DNA of 64,000 bases, taken from contig NZ_WMBA01000015.1 in NCBI RefSeq assembly GCF_009707865.1, forward strand, positions 59,082-123,081, in the 5' to 3' direction. Origin of the DNA: Amycolatopsis pithecellobii. Lineage in GTDB: Bacteria; Actinomycetota; Actinomycetes; Mycobacteriales; Pseudonocardiaceae. The translations under genes were made by a program, and so were the position numbers. The notes below the pieces were generated by a model, which saw only the letters and a list, made by a program, of their open reading frames with translations, did no database searches and was not told the origin of the DNA. Within the stretch, counting starts at the first letter, position 1. Each line of letters starts with the position of its first letter. This document shows positions 38,914-47,181 of this stretch, piece by piece.

Positions 38914-38928
38914 TGGATTGTGATTCCA
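38914..38928. promoter_or_regulatory. IclR-type operator upstream of the CMD/oxidoreductase pair
   Basis: TGGATTGTGATTCCA keeps the TGGA...TCCA ends and spacing of the IclR-family consensus (TGGAAATNATTTCCA). It lies 66 nt before the CMD gene ATG, and the IclR gene is encoded downstream at 41061-41990. Confidence 0.6.
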
Positions 38929-38993
38929 GATACGGCAAGAGGCGGTTGGATCAAGGAGCGAGTTGCTGAGACAGTCTCGAAGGGAACGAGACG

Positions 38994-39452
38994 ATGACCG
39001 TTGACCCGGGCGGCGAGTCGCCCGCACAGCTCTACATCGACGACATGGTCCGGGCCCGCGGGTATGTGCTCGACTACCACAAGAAGATGGCCCGAGCGGA
39101 CTTTGCAGTTCTTGAGGCCGCTAACCACATGGTGTCGGCCGCTTACCTGGATCAGCGCTTGCTCGACCGGCGCACGAAGGAGCTGATCTTCATCGTGAGC
39201 CTGACGGTGATGCGGGCGGCGAAGGGCCATATTCAGAGTCACATCCGTGTGGCACTGGACCTGGGGGTGTCCCCGCAGGAGATCCTGGAAGCGATCGAGA
39301 TCGCGCTGCCCGAAGCCGGCATCGTGGCGTTTCAGGTCGGCTTCGACGCATGGCAGGAGATCGTCGGTGTGGAGCCGCTCGAACCACGGGTGGCCGTCCA
39401 CCAGGGCGGCTCGCCCTCGGAGTCGGATTTTTCGGAATCGGGGGCTGGGTGA
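38994..39452 (+). CDS. Carboxymuconolactone decarboxylase (CMD)-family protein
   Basis: It has 152 residues. CMD/AhpD-like helices: DFAVLEAANHMVSAAYLDQRLLDRRTKELIFIVSLTVMRAAKGHIQSHIRVALDLGVSPQEILEAIEIALPEAG. The CXXC redox pair of AhpD is absent (KGHIQSH instead), so it is a non-peroxidatic CMD-type enzyme that probably acts on a carboxylated or lactone intermediate. Preceded by GAAGGGAACGAG. Its stop overlaps the next gene's GTG as GTGA: a two-gene operon. Confidence 0.85.
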   Translation: MTVDPGGESPAQLYIDDMVRARGYVLDYHKKMARADFAVLEAANHMVSAAYLDQRLLDRRTKELIFIVSLTVMRAAKGHIQSHIRVALDLGVSPQEILEAIEIALPEAGIVAFQVGFDAWQEIVGVEPLEPRVAVHQGGSPSESDFSESGAG

Positions 39453-41017
39453 ACTCAGCAGCAGCTGCATCGCCGCCGCGGGTGGTCGTGATCGGCAGCG
39501 GCCACAACGGGCTGGTCGCCGCGGCATACCTCGCGCGGGCAGGACTGCAGGTCACTGTCCTCGAGCGCGACACCGAGATCGGTGGTGCGTGCCGGACCAG
39601 CGAGATCTTCCCCGGCGTCCGCGGATCGACGTACTCCTCGACCTTGTGGGCCTTTGAACCGAAGATCATTGATGATCTTGATCTGCGCCGGCGGGGTGTG
39701 AGGTGGTCGATGATCGATCCGACCATCCACTCGGTCGGGGCCGGTGAGGCCGTCGTGAATTGGTCGGACCGGCAGCGCACCGCCAAGGAGATCGCCCGGA
39801 TTTCCGGGGCGGACGCGCTACGACTGGGGGAGTTCGACGCCTACTGGCAGCGGGCCAGGGCTCTGCTGCGGCCGTTCATGCTGACCGACCCGCCGTCGCC
39901 GGAGGGTCTCGCCGCGCATGCCGACATGGTCGGGGATCGCGCCTTGTGGGAGGAACTCACCACGATTTCGCTGTCCGAGGTGTGCGGCAGGTTCTTCACC
40001 GATCCACGAGTTCATGCCGCGATGGCCACGTTGAGCGACTTCGGGTTTCCCTGGGCGGCAGGTACTGCGCTCCTGACAGCACATGGCCGGGCCAAGGCCT
40101 CGCTGGGCGGTGCAGCTGTCATCGAGGGGGGCATGGGTAAGTTGACCACCGCCCTGGCCGAGGCCGCGCTGCATCATGGAGCCGCCATCCGCACGGCGAA
40201 GTGCGTCGATCGAATACTCGTTGACGGCAGTGACGGTGCGGGTGTGTGGGGTGTGCGGCTCGATGACGGCTCGGAGATCCGCTGCGATGTCGTGATCTCC
40301 AACGCCGACCCGAAGACCACGATGTCGCGACTCATCGATGCTGCCGACGCTCCGGATGGTGTGCTCGCCGACGTGGAGAGATTGCAGACGTCGGTGTCGA
40401 CACTGACCCTGCACTGCCTCCTCGATCGCCCGCCGAGCGTGAACGCCATCCTCGAGCCCGACAGAAGACCCGACAGACCGGGCTACATCACGATCGCTTC
40501 CTCGCTGGATCAGTACGGCCGGGCCTATGCCGAGGCCTGCGACGGCCATGTCCCACAAATGCCGATACTGCATCTCGAAACACCAACGCTGTATGACCCC
40601 ACGGCGCAGGGACACGGGCGTCACCTCATGTCGATCTGGGTCCAGTACGCACCTGGCGCTCCCCGTAATGGTTCGTGGGATCAGCTGCGTTCGGCAACGA
40701 CATCACACTTGCTCGACATCGTCGAGCAGCACCTGCCGGGCACCCTCGACACAGTCCTGGACAGCCGGTTGGTCACGCCGGCGGACCTGGAAAACCGACT
40801 CGGGTTGACAGAGGGAAACATCAACCACATCGATCTCGTCCCCACTCAATTGTTCAGCCGCCGGCCCCTGCCCGGGTGGGGATACCGAACCCCCATCCCG
40901 TCGCTCTACCTGTGCGGGGCCGGTACACACCCCGGCGGCAGCGTGTCGGGAGCATCGGGCCACAACGCCGCGGCGACAGTACTTGCCGACGTGGGTGGCG
41001 CGCCCGGGCGCAATTGA
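39449..41017 (+). CDS. CrtI-like (phytoene-desaturase-type) FAD/NAD(P) oxidoreductase
   Basis: It has 522 residues. N-terminal dinucleotide site VVVIGSGHNGLVAAAYLARAGLQVTVLERDTEIGGACRT; C-terminal FAD block LYLCGAGTHPGGSVSGASGHNAA. This is the amine-oxidase/CrtI superfamily branch related to PYROXD2 and phytoene dehydrogenases. No carotenoid genes are nearby, so an oxidation in the local catabolic pathway is more likely. GTG start at 39449 overlaps the CMD stop. Convergent with the IclR gene, 43 nt apart. Confidence 0.88.
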   Translation: MNSAAAASPPRVVVIGSGHNGLVAAAYLARAGLQVTVLERDTEIGGACRTSEIFPGVRGSTYSSTLWAFEPKIIDDLDLRRRGVRWSMIDPTIHSVGAGEAVVNWSDRQRTAKEIARISGADALRLGEFDAYWQRARALLRPFMLTDPPSPEGLAAHADMVGDRALWEELTTISLSEVCGRFFTDPRVHAAMATLSDFGFPWAAGTALLTAHGRAKASLGGAAVIEGGMGKLTTALAEAALHHGAAIRTAKCVDRILVDGSDGAGVWGVRLDDGSEIRCDVVISNADPKTTMSRLIDAADAPDGVLADVERLQTSVSTLTLHCLLDRPPSVNAILEPDRRPDRPGYITIASSLDQYGRAYAEACDGHVPQMPILHLETPTLYDPTAQGHGRHLMSIWVQYAPGAPRNGSWDQLRSATTSHLLDIVEQHLPGTLDTVLDSRLVTPADLENRLGLTEGNINHIDLVPTQLFSRRPLPGWGYRTPIPSLYLCGAGTHPGGSVSGASGHNAAATVLADVGGAPGRN

Positions 41018-41060
41018 TCAGTCCCGGCGCTGGTACCGCACCCCACTCGTACCCTTGCCG

Positions 41061-41990
41061 CTAGCGCGACGGCTGCTCACTGCTGGTGACGAGGCGGTCG
41101 GGGCCACCGAGCAGCATGCTGATCTCCACGGCGGAGGCCACGACCTGCTTGCGCAGCGCGGCGATGTGCTGCGCTGTGAATCGGTGGCTCGGTCCAACGA
41201 GGCCGATGCTGGCCACGACGGCGCCGGTGGTGTCGCGGATCGGGGCCGCCACCCCGCACACACCGCGCCGGTAGGTCTCCCGGTTGACCGCGTACCCGTC
41301 ACGGCGGACCTCGGCCAATATGGCGGCGATCTCATCCGGCTGTTGCGGTGTCTGCTCGGTGTAGGCGGGCAGTGGCCGGGTCAACTGGGCCTTGATTTCC
41401 AGCTCGGGCTGGAAGGCCAGCAGGGCCAGCCCCGTCGCCACGATCACCGCCGGAGCCCGGTTGCCGATGTCGGGGCGGACGACCACCTGGTGCAGGCTCT
41501 CCAGCTTGTCGACGTAGACGACATCCCCCTGATCGTAGACAGCGAGATGCACCGTCTCCAGCGACGTCTGGTTCAGCGCCTCAAGAACCGGGCGGGCGTG
41601 GAACCGCAGATCGAATCCCACCGTCCAGTACTGCCCCAGCTCGTGACACTTGATGCCCAGGGCGTAGTTGCCGTGGTCGTCTTGCAGCACGTAGCCGCGG
41701 CGCCGCAGGATCGCCAGCGCGCGGTGCACGCTGGCCTTCGGGTGCTCGACACCAGTCGCGACGTCGGACAGCTGTCGCCCCTGATCGCGCGATGCCTGGG
41801 CGAGCCACTCCAGCACGTCGAGAGCCCGGTCGACATGCACCCCACCAGCAAGCCCACTCCCAGCCGGGTCGGTGACACCCGCGCCCGTGCGAACGGCGCC
41901 ACCGCCAGTGGCGCCAGCGCGAGCGGCACGAGCCGTCACCGGTAGGTCGGCGGCCAATCCGCTCGATTTCTTGGCTCCACGAGGACTCAC
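41061..41990 (-). CDS. IclR family transcriptional regulator
   Basis: It has 309 residues from GTG 41990, which follows GGAGG at 5 nt. An unusual low-complexity Ala/Gly/Thr N-terminus of about 50 residues comes first. The winged HTH follows (VDRALDVLEWLAQASRDQGRQLSDVATGVEHPKASVHRALAILRRRGYVLQ) and then the IclR effector domain (VHLAVYDQGDVVYVDKLES..., RRGVCGVAAPIRDTTGAVVASIGLVGPSHRF). It sits between two catabolic operons, both with IclR-like boxes, so it is the likely regulator of both. Confidence 0.93.
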   Translation of the reverse strand: MSPRGAKKSSGLAADLPVTARAARAGATGGGAVRTGAGVTDPAGSGLAGGVHVDRALDVLEWLAQASRDQGRQLSDVATGVEHPKASVHRALAILRRRGYVLQDDHGNYALGIKCHELGQYWTVGFDLRFHARPVLEALNQTSLETVHLAVYDQGDVVYVDKLESLHQVVVRPDIGNRAPAVIVATGLALLAFQPELEIKAQLTRPLPAYTEQTPQQPDEIAAILAEVRRDGYAVNRETYRRGVCGVAAPIRDTTGAVVASIGLVGPSHRFTAQHIAALRKQVVASAVEISMLLGGPDRLVTSSEQPSR

Positions 41991-42092
41991 GAGCACCTCC
42001 ACACGTTCACCAGGGGTCTCCCACCCTATACAGGGCCCGACACAGCCACTCCAGAACTCCACACCTGGCGACAGGATGATGATCAAAAGAGA

Positions 42093-42121
42093 TTGACTTG
42101 GAAAGCCGTTCCAAATATAAC
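42093..42121 (+). promoter_or_regulatory. Promoter with embedded IclR-type operator, probably giving a leaderless mRNA
   Basis: TTGACT (42093-42098), a 17-nt spacer, then TATAAC (42116-42121). The spacer contains the perfect palindrome TTGGAA-AGCCG-TTCCAA (42098-42114). A start point about 7 nt after the -10 would fall on the ATG at 42128, and no Shine-Dalgarno sequence precedes that ATG. Confidence 0.75.
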
Positions 42122-42127
42122 TAATAT

Positions 42128-43027
42128 ATGGACTGCATGTCTAAGTCTCGATGGAAGTTTGCAGGAGGTGGAGCACGGCTGGCGTACCTCCTCGATCCCG
42201 ATCCCGGAAACCCGGTCGTGCTGCTGCACAGCCTTGCGACCAGTGCTCGCACCTGGGAGCCTGTCCGTCGTGCCCTAGGGGGCAGGCTGCGGCTGCTCAC
42301 CCCGGACTGCCGAGGCCACGGCCGCTCGGAGACCGGCCCGATGTCACCGTCCGCCTGGGCCGACGACCTCGCCCGGATCCTCGACGACGCCGACGTCAAC
42401 CGCTGCGTCGTCGGCGGGGTGTCCTTGGGCGGGATCCAGGCGCTGGCCTTCGCGGCACGACATCCCGACCGCGTAACCGGAGTCGTCGCTGCCGACACCT
42501 TCGCCCACCTCGAACCGGCCGTAGCCACCGCGCGCATCGGGTCGCTGGTCGATCAGGCGAGCACCCTGACAATGGTCGATGTCGCTGAGCAGTACGTCGC
42601 TGACACATTCACCGACACCCCGCCACCGGCCTCGAACCTGGTCGCCGAAGAGATGGCGGCGATGCCGGCGGCGGTGTTCTGCGATGCCGTTCGCGCCTGC
42701 TTCAGCGTCGACATCCGCGCCGATCTCGCACAGGTGCGCTGTCCCGCGGTCGTGGCATGGGGTGAGAACGACACCAAGACCCCCCGTGCCCTGTCCGAGG
42801 CCATCACCGACGGGCTGCCCGATGCGGAACTCGTCGTCATCCCCGCCGCGGGGCACCTCTCGCACCTGGACAACGCACCGGCGTTCGCCGGCATCGTCCT
42901 GGATTTCCACACCCGGCTCGCCGCAACGACTGGCCAGGCAATCCCGGCCCAGGAAACCACCGCCCGGGCAACGACCGAGCTGGCAATGACCGAGACGGCA
43001 ACAACCCAACCCGAAGGAGTGGCATGA
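42128..43027 (+). CDS. Alpha/beta hydrolase (enol-lactonase/esterase-like)
   Basis: It has 299 residues. VVLLHSLATSARTWEP is the oxyanion segment, GVSLGGIQALAFAARHPDRV carries the nucleophile Ser, Asp is in AWGENDTKTP, and His is in IPAAGHLSHLDNAPAF. The overall pattern resembles 3-oxoadipate enol-lactonase (PcaD) and related C-C or lactone hydrolases of aromatic degradation. A Thr/Glu-rich tail of about 30 residues follows. ATG 42128 (leaderless) or 42137. Stop overlaps the monooxygenase start (ATGA). Confidence 0.88.
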   Translation: MDCMSKSRWKFAGGGARLAYLLDPDPGNPVVLLHSLATSARTWEPVRRALGGRLRLLTPDCRGHGRSETGPMSPSAWADDLARILDDADVNRCVVGGVSLGGIQALAFAARHPDRVTGVVAADTFAHLEPAVATARIGSLVDQASTLTMVDVAEQYVADTFTDTPPPASNLVAEEMAAMPAAVFCDAVRACFSVDIRADLAQVRCPAVVAWGENDTKTPRALSEAITDGLPDAELVVIPAAGHLSHLDNAPAFAGIVLDFHTRLAATTGQAIPAQETTARATTELAMTETATTQPEGVA

Positions 43028-44163
43028 GACGCAAACCCCTGTCGATCGCCGTCATCGGAGCCGGGATGGGTGGTCTGGCGACCGCGATAGCGCTGCGCTC
43101 GGTCGGCATCAAAGTTACCGTCTACGAACAAGCGCCCGCCATCGCCCGTGTTGGCGCCGGGATCCAGGTGGGGTGTAACGCCATGCAGGTGCTGCGCGGA
43201 TTCGGACTGGAAGACGAGATGCGGGCCCGCGCGTTTTACCCACGGTCCTGGAACAACAAAGACTTCGACACCGGCGAAGTCCGTTTCGACCAGATCTTCG
43301 GGGCCGACGCCGAGCAGCGCTACGGCGCACCGTACCTGCTCGCGCACCGCGCCGACCTGCACGAGGCACTCGCGAGCGTGGTCCCACCCTCGCAGTTGAA
43401 GCTCGGTCACAAGCTGGTGGGGCTCGATGACAAGGGAGACCGGGTCACGCTCACCTTCGCCAACGGCGAGGTGGCTGAGGCCGACGGTGTTGTCGCCGCG
43501 GATGGAGTGCACTCCGTCGCCAGGGAGCTGTTGTTCGGCGATTCCGACGCCGCGAACTTCACCGGCCGGATCGCATATCGCACCACGTTCCCGGCGGCTT
43601 TGCTGCAGGGATATGAGATCGATGACTGCACGAAGTGGTGGGGACCGGACCGGCACGTGGTCATTTACTACACCCGCCCGGACCGCAGCGAGGTGTACTT
43701 CGTCACCAGCCAGCCCGAGCCCGGGTTCACCGTGGAGTCCTGGAGCGCCAAGGGCGATGTCACGACGCTGCGGAACAGTTTCGCCGACTTCCATCCCCAG
43801 GTCCGCCACGTCCTGGCCGCGTGTCCCGAGGTTCACAAGTGGGCGCTGGTGGATCGCGACCCGCTGCCGACGTGGAACCAGGGCAACGTCACCCTCCTCG
43901 GCGACGCCTGTCACCCCATGACCCCGTACATGGCACAGGGTGCGGCGATGGCGATCGAGGACGGCGCAGTGCTGTCACGCCTGCTGCGCGACATCGACGA
44001 CCCGTCGGCCATCAACGACGCGTTCCGCCGGTTCGAGAGCACCCGTAAGGAACGCACATCGAAGGTCCAGGCCATCTCGCGCGCCAACTCCTGGCTGCGA
44101 GAGCCGACCGATGTGGACTGGGTGTACGGGTACAACGCCTGGACCACCCCGCTCGGCGACTGA
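43024..44163 (+). CDS. FAD monooxygenase similar to 6-hydroxynicotinate 3-monooxygenase (NicC)
   Basis: It has 379 residues. FAD sites: IAVIGAGMGGLATAIAL, the DG motif DGVVAADGVHSVAR, and LLGDACHPMTPYMAQGAAMAIEDG. Segments CTKWWGPDRHVVIYYTRPDRSEVYFVT and RKERTSKVQAISRANSWL...VDWVYGYN closely follow Pseudomonas NicC as I recall it, more than they follow salicylate hydroxylases. The substrate is likely a hydroxylated aromatic or pyridine carboxylate, hydroxylated with loss of CO2; this is inference. Translationally coupled to the hydrolase gene before it. Confidence 0.85.
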   Translation: MRRKPLSIAVIGAGMGGLATAIALRSVGIKVTVYEQAPAIARVGAGIQVGCNAMQVLRGFGLEDEMRARAFYPRSWNNKDFDTGEVRFDQIFGADAEQRYGAPYLLAHRADLHEALASVVPPSQLKLGHKLVGLDDKGDRVTLTFANGEVAEADGVVAADGVHSVARELLFGDSDAANFTGRIAYRTTFPAALLQGYEIDDCTKWWGPDRHVVIYYTRPDRSEVYFVTSQPEPGFTVESWSAKGDVTTLRNSFADFHPQVRHVLAACPEVHKWALVDRDPLPTWNQGNVTLLGDACHPMTPYMAQGAAMAIEDGAVLSRLLRDIDDPSAINDAFRRFESTRKERTSKVQAISRANSWLREPTDVDWVYGYNAWTTPLGD

Positions 44164-44185
44164 CTGATCAGGCAGGAGAGGTCAC

Positions 44186-45724
44186 ATGCAGACAGACAGC
44201 CCGCACGTTCCGGCCAGCGGATCAGCGCCTGTTGCGGCTCGGCTCAAGGATGCCGACAGGAATGCGGTGCCGCAGGTCGAGACGAGCGCTTACGTCGGCG
44301 GGGCGTGGGTAGAGGCGCACAGCGGCGACCGGTTCGCCGTCACCGACCCGGCCACTGGCGAGACGATCGGCCATGTGCCCGACATGTCAGTCGCCGATGT
44401 CGACGATGCCGTGTCCGCAGCAGGTGACGCCCTCACCGTATGGCGGCGCATGTCGGTGCTGGACCGCGGAACGATCCTGCGCGACTGGGCCGAGTTGATG
44501 CGCGACAGCGCCGAAGGTCTCGCCATCACTCTCGTACGGGAGCAGGGCAAACCGATCCGGGAGGCCGTCGCCGAGATCGGCTACGCCGCGTCGTTCCTGG
44601 ACTGGTTCGCAGAGGAAGCCCGCCGCAGCGGCGGCACCACCATCCCGAGCGCGTTGCCCGGCCGGCGGATGTTGACCGTCCGGGAGCCATTCGGGATCGG
44701 TGCTGCTATCACGCCGTGGAACTTCCCGGCAGCCATGATCACCCGCAAGGTGGCGCCTGCCCTCGCGGCCGGGAACACGCTCGTGGTGAAGCCGGCCGAA
44801 CAAACCCCGCTGTCAGCGCTGGCTCTGGCCCGCCTGGCCGAGCGTGCCGGACTCCCGCCGGGAGTGCTTAACATCGTGACCAGCAGCCGGGCCAACACCC
44901 CGGCGGTCGGGCACGAGCTGTCGACCCGACCCGAGATCCGCAAGCTCAGCTTCACCGGGTCGACCGCGATCGGTGCACTGCTGATGTCGCAGGCCTCGGC
45001 CACCATCAAAAGTCTGTCGCTGGAGCTCGGCGGCAACGCTCCCTTCTTGGTCTTCGCCGACGCCAATCTCGACCTCGCTGTCGAGGGACTGATCACGGCC
45101 AAGTTCCGCAATGCCGGCCAGACGTGCATCTCTGCCAACCGGATTCTCGTTGCCGATGCGGTCTACACCGAGTTCGCCGAGCGCCTTACCGAGCAGGTCT
45201 CCCGACTCGTCGTGGGTGACGGTCTCGACCCCGCCACCTCGATCGGGCCCCTCATCGACGCTGCCGCGGTGGCGAAGTTCGACGCCCACGTCGCAAACGC
45301 CCAACAGCGCGGTGCGACTCTCAGGTTTGGCGGCAGCGCGCATCCGCGAGGCGGAAACTTCGTCATCCCCACCGTGCTCACCGACTGCCCCAGCGACGCC
45401 GACCTCTGCAATGAGGAAACGTTCGGCCCGCTCGCGGCCATCACCCCGTTCACCGACGAAGCCGAAGCGATCACTCTCGCCAACGCCACGGTCCACGGCC
45501 TGGCCGGCTACGCCTACACCCAGAACGCGGACCGGGCCTGGCGCCTGGCCGACGCTCTGGAAACCGGGATGCTTGGCCTCAACACCGCCGAGATCGGATC
45601 GGCCGCCGCCCCGTTCGGCGGAGTCAAGCAGTCCGGGATCGGGCGAGAAGGTTCCCACGAAGGCTTCCTGGACTGGACCGAGGAGAAGTACCTGTGCTGG
45701 GCGATCAATGACGCCGACGCCTGA
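44186..45724 (+). CDS. NAD(P)-dependent aldehyde dehydrogenase (succinate-semialdehyde/gamma-aminobutyraldehyde type)
   Basis: It has 512 residues with a 35-residue N-terminal extension. Fold markers: ITPWNFPAAMITRKVAPALAAGNTLVVKPAEQTP, FTGSTAIG, catalytic Glu in LELGGNAP, catalytic Cys in NAGQTCISANR, and NEETFGPLA. Closest in pattern to GabD-like enzymes. In this operon it would oxidise the aldehyde formed by the downstream aminotransferase. A GGAGAGG Shine-Dalgarno sequence precedes the ATG. Confidence 0.92.
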   Translation: MQTDSPHVPASGSAPVAARLKDADRNAVPQVETSAYVGGAWVEAHSGDRFAVTDPATGETIGHVPDMSVADVDDAVSAAGDALTVWRRMSVLDRGTILRDWAELMRDSAEGLAITLVREQGKPIREAVAEIGYAASFLDWFAEEARRSGGTTIPSALPGRRMLTVREPFGIGAAITPWNFPAAMITRKVAPALAAGNTLVVKPAEQTPLSALALARLAERAGLPPGVLNIVTSSRANTPAVGHELSTRPEIRKLSFTGSTAIGALLMSQASATIKSLSLELGGNAPFLVFADANLDLAVEGLITAKFRNAGQTCISANRILVADAVYTEFAERLTEQVSRLVVGDGLDPATSIGPLIDAAAVAKFDAHVANAQQRGATLRFGGSAHPRGGNFVIPTVLTDCPSDADLCNEETFGPLAAITPFTDEAEAITLANATVHGLAGYAYTQNADRAWRLADALETGMLGLNTAEIGSAAAPFGGVKQSGIGREGSHEGFLDWTEEKYLCWAINDADA

Positions 45725-45763
45725 TCTTCGCCCGGTCACCCAGACGAAACGAGGGATGGACTC

Positions 45764-47119
45764 ATGAACCTGATCGGCTTAGCCCCCGACGAGATGATCC
45801 AGGCTGACATCCGAACCCTCATACATCCGCAGCTCTCAGCCGATCATCTCCAGCGCGTGGTCATTGTCGAGGGCCACGGATGCACCCTTACCGGCGCCGA
45901 CGGCACCACGTACCTCGACGGATCCGGCGGTCTGTGGCTGGCCCAGATCGGACATGGCCGCCGCGACATGGCCGAGGTCGCCGCCGCCCAAATGCAGCGA
46001 CTCGAATACTCTACCTGCTTCTGGGACTTCACCCACGACCGCGCCGTGGAACTGGCTGATCGGCTTCTGTCGATCGCGCCGGCCAACATGTCGGCGGTGC
46101 ACTTCACTTCGGGCGGATCCGAGGGCAACGACGCAGCCATCAAGGCCGCCCGCCTCTACCACCACCGCCGCGGCGACCACGACCGCACGTGGATCCTGTC
46201 GCGTCGAGGTGCCTACCACGGCCTCACCTACGGCGGCGGCACCGCGACCGGCATCGGCTCGCTGCTCGAGGGTCAAGGGCCGCACCTGCCCCACGTGAGC
46301 CACCTGACGGCCCCGCACTCCTACCGGCGGGACCTGTTCGCAGGACAGGACCCCACCGAGTTCTGCATCCGCGAACTCGAGGACCGGATCCAGCAGCTCG
46401 GACCGCACAACATCGCTGCCATGATCGGCGAGCCGATCATGGGCGTCGCCGGCCTCATCACACCGCCGCCGGACTACTGGCGGCGGGTCCGAGAGGTACT
46501 GACCCGGCACGACATCCTCCTCATCGCCGACGAGGTCGTCACCGGCTTCGGACGCACCGGCGAATGGTTCGCTGCCCCCGATCTCTGCATGCAGCCCGAC
46601 ATCATCGTGACGGCGAAGGGCATCACCAGCGGCTACCTCCCCATGGGTGCGGTGCTGTTCTCCAAGCCGATCGCTGATGTCCTTCGATCCGGGGTCAACG
46701 GGTTCCCGGTCGGGTTCACCTACTTCGGACACCCAGTGGCCTGCGCGGTTGCGCTGAAGAACATCGAGATCCTGGAGCAGGAGAACCTGCTTGACGCAGC
46801 TCGCGACACCGGACAGCTGCTTCATAACCTCGCTGCTCCGCTGGCCGACCTTTCGATCGTGGGTGAGATCCGGCAGGCCGGTATGACTCTGGCGCTGGAG
46901 CTGGTCACCGATCCGGTGTCCCGGACACCGTTCCCTGATGCCGGGGTCGCGGTCGGGCGACGACTGCGTGACGAGTTCGGCGTACTCGTACGGGTCAGCG
47001 CCGGCTCCAGCCTCGTGCTCTCCCCACCGTTCGTTCTGACCGAGAACGAGGCGACCCGGCTGATCGACTCGATCGGCTCGCTGTTGCGTCAGATCACCAG
47101 GTCGCAACCGACGGTGTGA
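45764..47119 (+). CDS. Class III PLP-dependent omega-aminotransferase
   Basis: It has 451 residues. YLDGSGGLWLAQIGHGRRDM is the substrate-side opening, HFTSGGSEGNDAAIKAAR the phosphate cup, and ADEVVTGFGRTG holds the PLP-binding Asp. The Schiff-base Lys is in VTAKGITSGYLPMGAVLF. Family members commonly move a terminal amine to pyruvate, giving alanine and an aldehyde. Alanine dehydrogenase two genes on fits pyruvate recycling. GAGGGATGG lies upstream of the ATG. Confidence 0.92.
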   Translation: MNLIGLAPDEMIQADIRTLIHPQLSADHLQRVVIVEGHGCTLTGADGTTYLDGSGGLWLAQIGHGRRDMAEVAAAQMQRLEYSTCFWDFTHDRAVELADRLLSIAPANMSAVHFTSGGSEGNDAAIKAARLYHHRRGDHDRTWILSRRGAYHGLTYGGGTATGIGSLLEGQGPHLPHVSHLTAPHSYRRDLFAGQDPTEFCIRELEDRIQQLGPHNIAAMIGEPIMGVAGLITPPPDYWRRVREVLTRHDILLIADEVVTGFGRTGEWFAAPDLCMQPDIIVTAKGITSGYLPMGAVLFSKPIADVLRSGVNGFPVGFTYFGHPVACAVALKNIEILEQENLLDAARDTGQLLHNLAAPLADLSIVGEIRQAGMTLALELVTDPVSRTPFPDAGVAVGRRLRDEFGVLVRVSAGSSLVLSPPFVLTENEATRLIDSIGSLLRQITRSQPTV

Positions 47120-47181
47120 CGCCGACCGCGGACTATCTTGCACTAGCTCCGCACGGTCGAGTTCGAGCAAAGGAGAAGTAG

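Noticed and set aside
39449..41017. A carotenoid biosynthesis gene (crtI)
   Set aside because: The fold is CrtI-like but no crtB, crtE or lycopene cyclase is present, and it is coupled to a CMD-family gene.
43024..44163. Assigning a nicotinate or nicotine degradation pathway from the NicC-like gene
   Set aside because: No nicotinate hydroxylase, 2,5-dihydroxypyridine dioxygenase, maleamate amidase or maleate isomerase lies nearby, so only the enzyme type is claimed.
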